A stretch of 64,000 nucleotides of DNA from Nocardia speluncae NBRC 108251 (GTDB lineage Bacteria; Actinomycetota; Actinomycetes; Mycobacteriales; Mycobacteriaceae): positions 152,251 to 216,250 of the forward strand of contig NZ_BDBZ01000020.1 in the NCBI RefSeq assembly GCF_001613245.1, read 5' to 3'. The position numbers were made by a program, and so were the translations under genes. Position 1 is the stretch's first letter; every line of letters begins with the position of its first letter. The notes under the pieces were generated by a model. It did not search any database, was not told where the DNA came from, and saw only the letters and a program-made list of their open reading frames with translations. Below, piece by piece: positions 25,902 through 33,767 of this stretch.

Positions 25902-26768
25902 CTATCCCGTGAAGCTGATCGCCGAGTCGAATCCCCACAGCACGATCGTCAGGACCATGTCGAGGGCGATGATGGCAACGAAACTGGCACGGACCGCACG
26001 GCCCGAGGCGATACCGACACCTTCGGGTCCACCGGTGGCGAAGAATCCGTAATAGCTGTGCACGCAGATCACCACGATGCCGAACACCGCGACCTTCACG
26101 GTGGCCGCGATGATGTCGAATCCCGCGATGAACTGGAAGAAGTAATGGTCGTAGACGCCGGCGGACTGCCCGTGTACCAGGGTGATCAGGCCGCGGCAGG
26201 CGAAGTAGGAGCCGATCAGCGCGATCAGGAAGGTCGGCACGATGGCAATGGCGCCGGCGATCACTCGGGTGGTCACCACGAACGGCACCGACCGCAGGCC
26301 CAGTGCCTCGATGGCATCGATCTCCTCGGAGATCCGCATCGATCCGATTTCCGCGGTGATCCGGCAGCCGGCCTGCGCGGCAAAACCCACTGCGGCGGCG
26401 ATCGGCGCCAATTCACGTGTGGTCGCGAAGGCCGACACGATCCCGGTGACCGGCCCCATGCCGAGCATGTCGAGGGTGGCGAAGGATTCGACCCCGATCG
26501 ACGCGCCGATCACGAGTCCCAGCACGATCATCATGGGCACCGTTCCGCCGCCGACGATGACCGAACCACGCCCCCACGTCATATTCGTGATGATCCGCAG
26601 TGTTTCGCCGCGGTAGCGGCGCAGTGCCAGCGGAATCGACGACAGCACCTGCCAGCAGAACACGGCGGCGAATCCCAGCGAATCCACCGCGCCCAGAATC
26701 CGGCTGCCGCGGCGGAAGTAGCGCGCGAGGAATCCGAGCCCCTTCGGGGCGTACGAGGTCGCGGCCAT
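25902..26768 (-). CDS. yrbEB: YrbE/MlaE-family permease subunit B
   Basis: This 288-residue membrane protein has the MlaE family core: GRGSVIVGGGTVPMMIVLGLVIGASIGVES and the signature AAAVGFAAQAGCRITAEIGSMRISEEIDAIEALGL, the helix that contacts the ATPase. Five or six transmembrane helices are evident. The ATG at 26768 overlaps the yrbEA stop. An upstream in-frame stretch antisense to nothing useful is simply a shifted reading of yrbEA. It should dimerise with YrbEA to form the lipid channel. Confidence 0.93.
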   Translation of the reverse strand: MAATSYAPKGLGFLARYFRRGSRILGAVDSLGFAAVFCWQVLSSIPLALRRYRGETLRIITNMTWGRGSVIVGGGTVPMMIVLGLVIGASIGVESFATLDMLGMGPVTGIVSAFATTRELAPIAAAVGFAAQAGCRITAEIGSMRISEEIDAIEALGLRSVPFVVTTRVIAGAIAIVPTFLIALIGSYFACRGLITLVHGQSAGVYDHYFFQFIAGFDIIAATVKVAVFGIVVICVHSYYGFFATGGPEGVGIASGRAVRASFVAIIALDMVLTIVLWGFDSAISFTG

Positions 26769-27664
26769 CACGCCAGCCTGGTGGGCAGGAACATGGCGGT
26801 CACCTGGGTCATGACCAGATTGACGATCACGATCGCGACGATCGAGAGGACCACTGCGGCGTTCACGGCATCGGCGACCCCGCGCGGCCCACCTTTTGCT
26901 TCCAGCCCGCGCTGGCAGGCGATGATCACCACGAGGAAGCCGAAGATCACCGCCTTGAGCAGCGAAACCCAGACATCGGCGGCGGTGGTGAACGATCCGA
27001 AAGCGGCCCAGTACGAGCCGGGTGTGACACCCTGACCGCCGATCGCCACCAGATAACCGGCGACGATCCCGACGAAGATCACCAGAATGTTCAGCAGCGG
27101 CGCGACCAGCAGCATCGCCACCATGCGCGGGATCACCAGCCGGTGCACCGGGCTGATCCCCATGGTGCTCAGGGCATCGATCTCCTCGCGGATCGTGCGG
27201 GCACCCAGATCGGCCGCGATCGCCGCCGCCCCGGCGCCGCCGAGCAGAAAGCCGGTGGCCAAGGGCGCGCCCTGTTTGATCACACCGAGGCCGCCGGTGG
27301 CACCGATCAGCGAATCGGCACCGAGGTTGTGGATCAGGTTGCCGACCTGAACGGACACGATCACGCCGAACGGCACCGCCATCAGGATGGCAGGCAACGC
27401 GGTGACCGTCACCAACCGCCATGCCTGCACCAGCATTTCCTGCCATTGGAAGTGGCCGCGGGCCAGGTCCGAGACCGCGCCGCCGACCGATTCCCGGGCC
27501 ATTCCGACGCCCCGGCCGAAGGTCCTTACCGAGGACACGATGGTGCCCGAGAAGTTCTTACCGACGATTTCCCGCGCGGTTTCGGTGCGGCGGGTGGGTT
27601 GCGGTTCGGTGGAGCCGGAGGGCCGGTCCGTATCGATCGCCGCGGGTTGGCTCTCGGGAGTCAT
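26768..27664 (-). CDS. yrbEA: YrbE/MlaE-family permease subunit A
   Basis: The 298-residue protein starts with about 60 polar residues, followed by the permease domain: LPAILMAVPFGVIVSVQVGNL, the ATPase-contact motif ATGFLLGGAGAAAIAADLGA, and REEIDALSTMGISPVHRLVIPRM. As in other Mce loci, no ATPase is encoded nearby, so an MceG-type ATPase from elsewhere must power transport. It is the first gene of the operon, with a 184-bp gap to a perfect 10-bp inverted repeat upstream. Confidence 0.93.
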   Translation of the reverse strand: MTPESQPAAIDTDRPSGSTEPQPTRRTETAREIVGKNFSGTIVSSVRTFGRGVGMARESVGGAVSDLARGHFQWQEMLVQAWRLVTVTALPAILMAVPFGVIVSVQVGNLIHNLGADSLIGATGGLGVIKQGAPLATGFLLGGAGAAAIAADLGARTIREEIDALSTMGISPVHRLVIPRMVAMLLVAPLLNILVIFVGIVAGYLVAIGGQGVTPGSYWAAFGSFTTAADVWVSLLKAVIFGFLVVIIACQRGLEAKGGPRGVADAVNAAVVLSIVAIVIVNLVMTQVTAMFLPTRLA

Positions 27665-27847
27665 TGCCGAGATCCGTATACCGCCACGAGGGCACGCAAT
27701 GTTGCGAAGTTCATGCGCTCAATCTCTCCGGTCCGGCATCGATGCCAATGGAGAGCAAGCTAATCGTTACGGGAGGTGACAAACAAATTTGCGGCAGTGT
27801 GACAGTGGACACGGAAAAATGCCGTTTCGCATGGCAGGTAATCGATT

Positions 27848-27875
27848 GTGTGTCGTGCCACTCGACACGACACAC
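27848..27875. promoter_or_regulatory. Inverted repeat upstream of the mce operon
   Basis: Perfect 10-base arms GTGTGTCGTG (27848-27857) and CACGACACAC (27866-27875) are separated by 8 nt in the 364-bp divergent region between yrbEA and the PhoU gene. The rest of that region is comparatively A-rich and carries no gene. Symmetry suggests a repressor site for mce, phoU or both; no regulator gene is adjacent. Confidence 0.5.
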
Positions 27876-28028
27876 TGAATGAGAACAGGTTCTACCAGAA
27901 TTTACACCCTGCAAACTCAGGCAATCACATACGCCGGTAATTCGCCCCGCACCCGCGCTCGGGCGGCCCCGGGAACCGATCGAGCGGAACATTCGACCGA
28001 TACGCACACAATGGGCGACAATTCCCCC

Positions 28029-28694
28029 GTGCGAACTCAGTTCACCAACGAGCTCGTCGCGTTGACCGCGGATCTGACCCAGATGTGCCGCATCACCCAC
28101 GAGGCGGCCGAACGTATGACCGCCGCCCTCGCCGGGGCAGACCTCACCGCGACCTACGAGGTCTTCGCCCTCGACGAACGCCTACAAACCATGCACGGCG
28201 CCTGCGAGGCCCGCACCGTCGTCCTACTGGCACTCCAGGCGCCGGTGGCGCGCGATCTGCGCCATGTTGTCACCGCCATCCAGATCGCCGGTGAATTGTC
28301 CCGGATCGGCCACCTTTTCAGCCGGGTTGCCGATCAGGTGTACCTGAGCCATCCCGAACCCGTCGCCGTCGCACCGATTCTCGACCCACTCTGCGCCATG
28401 GCGGAACTCGCCGCCGCGGCCACCGAACAGGCCGAGCGTGCGGTAACGAGCGGCCGGTCCAGCGTGGTCGACGAGGACGCCGCCGCGGCCATGCGGACAC
28501 TGAACCGGAAGCTGCACACTGCACTCTCGAACACCGGCGATCCGACCGATACCGCCATCGCGCTCGCCCTGGCCGGACACCGGCTGGCGAGTAGCCTGGA
28601 GCACACCGACCGAATAGCGCGATTGATCCATTTCCTCGATACCGGCATCCCGCCGACCGCCCAGATCATCCCCGACGACGAGGCAGCGAGCTGA
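28029..28694 (+). CDS. phoU: PhoU-domain phosphate-signalling protein
   Basis: The 221-residue protein has two PhoU three-helix repeats, visible as MCRITHEAAERMTAALAGAD and MAELAAAATEQAERAVTSGR. Each is followed by DxxxxTMHGACEARTVVLLALQ-like acidic segments. PhoU proteins link the Pst transporter to the PhoR/SenX3 kinase and dampen signalling. GTG 28029 is preferred: its product VRTQFTNEL matches typical PhoU N-termini, and GACAAT lies 6 nt before it. ATG 28011 is an alternative. No pst genes are nearby. Confidence 0.85.
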   Translation: MRTQFTNELVALTADLTQMCRITHEAAERMTAALAGADLTATYEVFALDERLQTMHGACEARTVVLLALQAPVARDLRHVVTAIQIAGELSRIGHLFSRVADQVYLSHPEPVAVAPILDPLCAMAELAAAATEQAERAVTSGRSSVVDEDAAAAMRTLNRKLHTALSNTGDPTDTAIALALAGHRLASSLEHTDRIARLIHFLDTGIPPTAQIIPDDEAAS

Positions 28695-28977
28695 ACCGAG
28701 CGGTAACCCACCCCCGGTTGGCTCCCAAACTTGGGAATTCCCTATGCTTTTCACGAACCACCGGCCGGTGCACACCAGCCTTCGGTGATTTACCACCACA
28801 TCACACCACAAAACAGCCGGAAACCTTCCGGCCCACAGACGTCACGACGAGCACATCCGGTGCGCCGGCGACCACGGGGCTCCCCCTCATCAAGCCCCGC
28901 GGGCGGCGGCGCGGTACCCGGTCCGGACAACCGGGCCGCGAATCGCACCGGGACGCAAGCTCTCGTTCGTGACAGGC

Positions 28978-29017
28978 CCACTCCCGAGTCGGCGCCGGCA
29001 CGGCGACTCGGGGGTGG
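28978..29017. terminator. Strong GC hairpin, possible terminator or attenuator
   Basis: Arms of 14 bases, at 28978-28991 and 29004-29017, pair with one mismatch (core CCCGAGTCG / CGACTCGGG) around a 12-nt loop. The hairpin lies about 285 nt after the PhoU gene and 180 nt before the nuclease gene. The 500-bp gap otherwise shows only a short CCCAAACTTGGG palindrome (28727-28738) and nothing coding that I can support. Confidence 0.5.
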
Positions 29018-29195
29018 TGCCGTGGATAGGCTATGCCGAATCTCACACCCGAGAGTAGCTTCAGGTTAGCTGGGCGAGGGGGTAGCTTGACGCTCGGCAC
29101 ATCCCGGCACCTCGGCAAGGAATTTCGTTGAAGCCCACAACATATGAACAATCGGGCGTTTCGCCCATCGGCGCCCGATTCGCGGAGGTGGCACG

Positions 29196-29981
29196 GTGAA
29201 ATCGCTGCTGTCCGCACTGCCCGCCCCGGTTCGCAGATTCGCGACCGTCGCGGTACCGATCCTGATCGTGATCATCCTGGCCGGCGGCTATTTCCTCGAA
29301 GGACGCGACAGCACAACCGATCCCGCCGCCGGCGCGGCGGACGCCCCGAGCGCCGCGGCCGCCGACGTACAGTCCGCATTGGACCGTCTCCCCGTCGAGA
29401 CCGAGGCCGCTATGGCCGGCTACAGCCGGGAGAAGTTCCCGCACTGGGACAACGCCGACGCCGAACACGGTTTCGGCACCGAATTCGCCCAGTACAGCAA
29501 ATGCACCACCCGCGAGGTGATGATGCTGCGCGACGCCACCGGCGAGGTGACCCTGGACCCGAAGACCTGCGATCTGAAAATCGGCAAGGGCGGCGGCTGG
29601 CAGGACACCTACGGCGTCATGGATGCCAAGACCGGACAGCTGAAACCGTACAAATTCATCACCGAATCATCCGGTGTGGACGCTGAACATATCGTCCCAC
29701 TCGCCGAAGCCTGGCGGTCCGGCGCCAAGGGCCTGGACACCGATACCCGGCGCCGCATCGCCAACGACGCGCAGAATCTCATCGCCTCCGATCCCTCCGC
29801 GAACCGCTCCAAAGGCGATCAGGACCCTGCCGACTATCTGCCGCCGGGAAGTTTCCGGTGTGGATATATCTCGCACTACGTGCAGGTCAAGCTAAAGTAC
29901 GGACTGAGCGTCGACAAGGACGAGCAGACCGCACTCCGCACCGCCGTGGACGATTGCGTAGAACGAGGTGAGTTCAAATAG
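29196..29981 (+). CDS. Membrane-anchored or exported HNH endonuclease-family protein (DUF1524-like)
   Basis: The 261-residue protein has an N-terminal signal-anchor (FATVAVPILIVIILAGGYFL, residues 15-34), an Ala-rich linker, and a C-terminal HNH-like nuclease domain. The active site reads GVDAEHIVPLAEAWRSGA, and the third motif is NDAQNLIASDPSANRSKG. Four Cys (CTTREV, TCDL, FRCGY, DDCVE) suggest disulfides and extracytoplasmic folding. GGAGGTGGCACG precedes the GTG start. Such nucleases may degrade environmental DNA or act against competitors. A small gene follows within 36 nt. Confidence 0.85.
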   Translation: MKSLLSALPAPVRRFATVAVPILIVIILAGGYFLEGRDSTTDPAAGAADAPSAAAADVQSALDRLPVETEAAMAGYSREKFPHWDNADAEHGFGTEFAQYSKCTTREVMMLRDATGEVTLDPKTCDLKIGKGGGWQDTYGVMDAKTGQLKPYKFITESSGVDAEHIVPLAEAWRSGAKGLDTDTRRRIANDAQNLIASDPSANRSKGDQDPADYLPPGSFRCGYISHYVQVKLKYGLSVDKDEQTALRTAVDDCVERGEFK

Positions 29982-30016
29982 CCGAAGTCATCGAGTTGCC
30001 GAGTAAGACATCGGTC

Positions 30017-30241
30017 ATGACCCGGGAAGCCGGGACGATATCCGGTGCCCTGGATATCACCCTCGACCCCGGCGGTTACGGTCTGGTCCGCTACCGCGAA
30101 ACCGAGCAGTGGTACACGATCGGCAATCTCGATGACACCCCACCGCGCACCTGGAATTCGTGCACCGAACTGGCGGACGCGATCGCGAAAACCAGCGGGA
30201 CCCGCGACGCCGCGGGCAACACGGTTCCGTTCGAGTGCTGA
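30017..30241 (+). CDS. Small hypothetical protein downstream of the HNH nuclease
   Basis: I do not recognise this protein of about 74 residues. It is soluble, strand-rich (SGALDITLDPGGYGLVRYRET, WYTIGNLD), and ends in PFEC with one other Cys. ATG 30017 is used; an in-frame TTG at 29996, 14 nt after the nuclease stop, would add seven residues. Same direction and tight spacing indicate co-transcription with the nuclease. A role as partner or immunity protein is possible but unsupported by homology. Confidence 0.6.
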   Translation: MTREAGTISGALDITLDPGGYGLVRYRETEQWYTIGNLDDTPPRTWNSCTELADAIAKTSGTRDAAGNTVPFEC

Positions 30242-30252
30242 GGCGGCGGAGG

Positions 30253-30525
30253 TCATTCCCCTCCGCCGCCACCTCCACCCCCACCACAGCCGCTGCTTCC
30301 GCTGCAGCCACCGCCCCCGCCACCGACGAACCAGGAGCCGGCGCCCGCGCCCGCCGACCACTTCTTGGCGCGCAACGGCGCCCGGTTCCGCCGATATCTG
30401 CGCACCGCGGCCGTAATCGCCAGCACCACCGACACCACGAGAAGCCATGCCCCCGTGGCCGGGCCGACGGTATCCATCAGGATGAAGCCCATCAAGGCGG
30501 TGGCCACCACCAGAAGAACGAGCAC
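30253..30525 (-). CDS. Small two-helix membrane protein with Gly/Cys-rich tail (copy 1)
   Basis: The 90-residue protein has two hydrophobic helices (VLLVVATALMGFILM and GAWLLVVSVVLAITAAV), a basic stretch RRYRRNRAPLRAKKW, then a tail of GAGSWFVGGGG with CSGSSGCGGGG ending in Glu. GGGGAGG precedes the GTG. The neighbour at 30586 has the same plan. The Gly-rich tail recalls the C-termini of TIGR04222-type membrane proteins, but the catalytic part of those is absent. Function unknown. Confidence 0.7.
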   Translation of the reverse strand: MLVLLVVATALMGFILMDTVGPATGAWLLVVSVVLAITAAVRRYRRNRAPLRAKKWSAGAGAGSWFVGGGGGGCSGSSGCGGGGGGGGGE

Positions 30526-30585
30526 GGTACCTCCCCGGAAAGAACGGCCCCTCGTAGAGAGATTAGTCGGTACCGACGGCGAAAG

Positions 30586-30879
30586 TCATTCCCCGCCACC
30601 TCCGCCGCCCCCACCACCACACCCCGCGCCCCATCTGCGGCCGCTGTCTCCGCCGCCGACGTCGCCGGCGAACCAGGAGCCGGCGCCCGCACCGCCCGCG
30701 AACGCCGACCACGACCTGGCCCGCCGGGACCTGCGGCGGGGCCGATACCGGCCCACGGCAGCCACCACCAGCATCGCGGCGACCGCGAACAGGCCGAGGC
30801 TCGCAGCGAATCCGAAGATTTCCCGAACAAGTAGCCCCAGCCCCAGCAATACAGCTGCCAAAGCCGTCCGGACGAGCAC
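30586..30879 (-). CDS. Small two-helix membrane protein with Gly/Cys-rich tail (copy 2)
   Basis: This 97-residue paralog of the adjacent gene has the same order: membrane helices (LAAVLLGLGLLVREIFGFA, LGLFAVAAMLVVAAVGRY), an Arg-rich stretch RPRRRSRRARSW, the motif GAGAGSWFAGD, and a tail ending CGGGGGGGGGE. The start regions are also similar (GGGGAGGT.CCGTGCTCGT), confirming GTG 30879. The tandem arrangement shows local duplication followed by divergence. Function unknown. Confidence 0.7.
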   Translation of the reverse strand: MLVRTALAAVLLGLGLLVREIFGFAASLGLFAVAAMLVVAAVGRYRPRRRSRRARSWSAFAGGAGAGSWFAGDVGGGDSGRRWGAGCGGGGGGGGGE

Positions 30880-30971
30880 GGCACCTCCCCGAATCCACAG
30901 CGTATTGCAGTCGATCCAACGTATCGCCACGATCTGACCGGACCCGCCGATACCTGCGGTACGCACGATGT

Positions 30972-32153
30972 CTACACGTGTGCCTCCCAATCGATGCGGT
31001 AGCGCTGTTCGGTGCCGGCCAATTTCTCCGGGTTCATCGTCCGGGCCATGATCGGCATGATGAGCTGCATCATCTTGCGTGCGACGGGTCCGGGGGTCTT
31101 GCTGTGGTTGATCTTGGCGGCGCGAGCTGCCACCCCTTCCACCCGGGAGCGGCGTAACCGCTCGTAGGTCGCGAAAGCGGTGTCGGGATCGGGTAGATCG
31201 CGTAGGCAGCGGGCCAGCTGGATGGCGCTCTCGATCGCGAGCGAAGCGCCCTGCCCGGAACTGTTGGACGGAGCGTGCACCGCATCGCCGATCAACACCA
31301 TGCGGTCCCGGTACCAGTGCGGTACGGGCGGCATGATGTGCAGCGCACCGGTGATTTCCAGCTGTTCCGGAGTGGTCGCCCGGGCGAGCGGGCCGCCCGG
31401 ATGGTCCTCGCCGTAGGTGTCACGCAGGATCTCCAGCCAACGCTCCGGTGCGGTATCGCGCGCCTCGGTCAGCGAAAGATATTCCGCGCTCGGCAGATTC
31501 GCGCCCCAGCCGATGCGGCCGTCACCGAGCGGCCAATACAGGTAATAGGCACGTTTCCCGTAGGCGAAGACGATCGTTTCCGCCGGTGTCGCGATATCGC
31601 ATCCGACCGTGGCACCGAAACCGAGCATCCCGGTGAAATCCGGGCCCGGGGCGGAGGGGTCGATCAGGCGGCGCACGGTGGACCGGATTCCGTCGGCCCC
31701 GACCAGTACGTCGGCGGTGGCGGTACTGCCGTCGGCGAACCGCGCGGTGACCCCCTCCGCTGTGTGGTCGGCCGCCACCAGGCGTTTGCCGTATTCGACC
31801 GGAACCCCGGCCGCCGCGGCCCGGTCGTGCAGCACCCGATGCAGTTCACCGCGATCGACCAACTGCAGTGGCGGCTGGTCCGGGAGGCTGGGTGCGGGCA
31901 GCAGTTTGCCGCCGACCGACAGGCACATCCGGGGTACCGGCACGGCGATATCGCGAACCGCGTCGCCGGCACCGATCACGTCCAGCGCGGCCACACCGTT
32001 GGGCGCCAGGGCCAGCCCGCTGCCGATCGTGAAGGCCGGCCCCGGATAGGACTCGTAGACATGGGCGTCGATGCCCGCTTTGCGCAGTGCGGTGGCCGCC
32101 ACCGGCCCCGCAATCCCACCGCCGATCACCAGGGCGGTTTCTGTTCTGGACAC
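30972..32153 (-). CDS. FAD-dependent aromatic monooxygenase (group A flavoprotein)
   Basis: The 393-residue enzyme has an N-terminal FAD motif (LVIGGGIAGPVAATALRKAG), the DG motif DVLVGADGIRSTVRR near residue 160, and the GD motif MVLIGDAVHAPSNSSGQGASLAIESA near 290. This is the p-hydroxybenzoate-hydroxylase fold. GTG 32153 is supported by GAGGAG 7 nt upstream. A PadR gene on the same strand 205 bp upstream is a probable regulator. PadR proteins often answer phenolic acids, consistent with an aromatic substrate. The gap to padR has no further gene. Confidence 0.88.
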   Translation of the reverse strand: MSRTETALVIGGGIAGPVAATALRKAGIDAHVYESYPGPAFTIGSGLALAPNGVAALDVIGAGDAVRDIAVPVPRMCLSVGGKLLPAPSLPDQPPLQLVDRGELHRVLHDRAAAAGVPVEYGKRLVAADHTAEGVTARFADGSTATADVLVGADGIRSTVRRLIDPSAPGPDFTGMLGFGATVGCDIATPAETIVFAYGKRAYYLYWPLGDGRIGWGANLPSAEYLSLTEARDTAPERWLEILRDTYGEDHPGGPLARATTPEQLEITGALHIMPPVPHWYRDRMVLIGDAVHAPSNSSGQGASLAIESAIQLARCLRDLPDPDTAFATYERLRRSRVEGVAARAAKINHSKTPGPVARKMMQLIMPIMARTMNPEKLAGTEQRYRIDWEAHV

Positions 32154-32358
32154 AGGAGTACTCCTCGAGAGATGCAGAGTCGCCGGCACCGCCCGGTGGC
32201 GGCGCCGTACGTCACCGAACCGCCCTGCGTCCCGCCTCCCGGTTATCCTGTGTTCTGCCAAACTCGCGGCCGGGTGTGCGTTGTGCGGGCACGGTCCGAG
32301 ACGGTGATCCGGTCTCGATGGTGGTGTTGGCGCACCACCATCGGGCCCGGTGTATGAA

Positions 32359-33009
32359 TCAGTGGCCGGTATCAGCTCCTTCCACGTATTCGCGGGCACG
32401 CGCGGTATCCACGCCGCCGCGGCTGTGCCATGACTGCCATTCCGCCTGGCCGGGGAAGGTTCCGTCGAGAAGTTCGGCACGCAGGGCGCGAGTCCATTCG
32501 GCCTCGGCCTCCAGAACGGCCAGACCGTACTCCGATTCGATGAGGAACAGGCGCGGTAGCTTCGCGGAGAGGTCGGCGAATTCCTTCTTCACCTGCGCGA
32601 TCTGCTCTCGCAGCACAGCAAGCCGGCGGCCCAGCAGCTCGGCCACCTCACCGGGCGGCAACACAGCAAGGATCGATAGACCGGCGACGTAGCGGCCGCG
32701 TTCGGGCTCCGGTTCGGCGATCAGTTCCCGAGTCCAGTCCACGAGTTCGGCCCGGCCGGCGTCGGTGATCCGGTATATCACTCGTTCGGGCCGTGTCCCC
32801 GCGCGCTCACTGCCTACCACCTCGAGGAAACCGGCCTTGGCCAGGTTCTGCACCACCGTGTACAGCGACCCCCATTTGATGTCCATGTCCTGGTCTTTGC
32901 CGTACTCACGTAGCCGCGCCGCGATCTGGTACCGGTGCATGGCCTCGTCCTGCATGACCGCGAGCACGGCCAGCGCCAGCAGATTGCCCACCTTGCGCTT
33001 CTTCGCCAT
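32359..33009 (-). CDS. PadR-family transcriptional regulator
   Basis: The 216-residue protein has the PadR winged helix (LLALAVLAVMQDEAMHRYQIAARLREYG...KWGSLYTVVQNLAKAGFLE) and an unusually complete C-terminal Vir_act_alpha_C dimerisation helix pair (residues 110-190). AAGGAGG precedes ATG 33009. A TACTCGT/ACGAGTA dyad overlaps its promoter and indicates autoregulation. The downstream FAD monooxygenase is the likely target. Confidence 0.88.
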   Translation of the reverse strand: MAKKRKVGNLLALAVLAVMQDEAMHRYQIAARLREYGKDQDMDIKWGSLYTVVQNLAKAGFLEVVGSERAGTRPERVIYRITDAGRAELVDWTRELIAEPEPERGRYVAGLSILAVLPPGEVAELLGRRLAVLREQIAQVKKEFADLSAKLPRLFLIESEYGLAVLEAEAEWTRALRAELLDGTFPGQAEWQSWHSRGGVDTARAREYVEGADTGH

Positions 33010-33019
33010 ACACCCTCCT

Positions 33020-33049
33020 TACTCGTCTACGAATATACGCACACGAGTA
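33020..33049. promoter_or_regulatory. Candidate PadR operator
   Basis: Arms TACTCGT (33020-33026) and ACGAGTA (33043-33049) are perfect reverse complements with a 16-nt A/T-rich spacer, 11 bp upstream of the padR start codon. Spaced dyads are usual for PadR proteins. Confidence 0.5.
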
Positions 33050-33125
33050 TGAGGAGACAAGGAAACCCTTCCGGCACCGACATCGGAAACCGGACAGAAA
33101 CGGTGCGCGTGAACGACCGGGAGAC

Positions 33126-33698
33126 TCAGGAACTCGTCGAGTCCCGACGGCGCTCGTAGAGCGCGTCCGTGACGAGGCCCAGGAGGTGTTCGGGCCGGTC
33201 GGAGTCGGAGCCACGGGAGGTGGTCAAAGCGATGCCCACGATGAGCTGGACGACATCGCGGGCGTGGACATCGGCGCGCACGCTGCCCGCGTGCTGGGCA
33301 TGGGCCACGACCGCATGGGCGGCTTCGTGAATCCTGGCGTGACAGTCGAACCCCAGGTCGACCGGCTCGGTCAGTGCGGCGCCCCCTAGGCCGTGGTCGG
33401 CTCGCGCGTGGGTAAGGAAGGCTCGCAACCATTCGCGGAGCGCGTTGTCCGGGTCGGTTGTCGACATCAGTTCCTCCGCCCGCGCGCCCAGTGCTTCGAT
33501 GCGTTCGCGGAGTACGGCGGCCAACAGTGCCTGCCGGTTGGGGAAGTGCCGGTAGAGCGTGCCTGGCCCGACCTTCGCGCGACGGGCGATCTCGTTGAGC
33601 GAGGCGTCCGGCCCTTCCTCGGCGAACGTCTCAGCGGCGGCGCTCAACATGCGCTCATAGTTGCGCTGTGCGTCGGCTCGCATACCTACCCTTGTCAT
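33126..33698 (-). CDS. TetR-family transcriptional regulator
   Basis: Taken from ATG 33698, the 190-residue protein has the TetR HTH (RMLSAAAETFAEEGPDASLNEIARRAKVGPGTLYRHFPNRQAL). It is divergent from the F420-type oxidoreductase at 33768, and two matching palindromes fill the intergenic DNA. A longer in-frame start would cover both palindromes and is rejected for that reason. The probable target is the oxidoreductase plus its own gene. Confidence 0.88.
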   Translation of the reverse strand: MTRVGMRADAQRNYERMLSAAAETFAEEGPDASLNEIARRAKVGPGTLYRHFPNRQALLAAVLRERIEALGARAEELMSTTDPDNALREWLRAFLTHARADHGLGGAALTEPVDLGFDCHARIHEAAHAVVAHAQHAGSVRADVHARDVVQLIVGIALTTSRGSDSDRPEHLLGLVTDALYERRRDSTSS

Positions 33699-33699
33699 C

Positions 33700-33714
33700 C
33701 GGAGAAGTTCTCCG
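33700..33714. promoter_or_regulatory. TetR operator copy 1 (CGGAGA-N3-TCTCCG)
   Basis: The 15-base palindrome CGGAGAAGTTCTCCG lies directly upstream of the TetR start codon. Its 6-base arms are repeated exactly in copy 2 at 33734-33748. Confidence 0.7.
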
Positions 33715-33733
33715 TATCGTACCTCGAGAAAAT

Positions 33734-33748
33734 CGGAGAACCTCTCCG
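33734..33748. promoter_or_regulatory. TetR operator copy 2 (CGGAGA-N3-TCTCCG)
   Basis: CGGAGAACCTCTCCG has the same arms as copy 1, with centres 34 bp apart, and lies 20 bp before the GTG of the oxidoreductase gene. Two copies in one divergent promoter strongly suggest dimer-pair binding. Confidence 0.7.
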
Positions 33749-33767
33749 GAAAGGTCTGGGAGAAACT

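Noticed and set aside
26058..27763. Long plus-strand open frames opposite yrbEA and yrbEB
   Set aside because: Composition is rich in His, Asp, Gly and Arg as expected for the antisense of GC-rich membrane genes; no motif.
28727..28738. CCCAAACTTGGG palindrome after the PhoU gene
   Set aside because: It is short, lies 460 bp from the next start codon, and has no paired gene or second copy, so no function can be argued.
29064..29082. Possible second iron box (CAGGTTAGCTGGGCG)
   Set aside because: Only one half-site matches the DtxR consensus; the other half is not symmetric.
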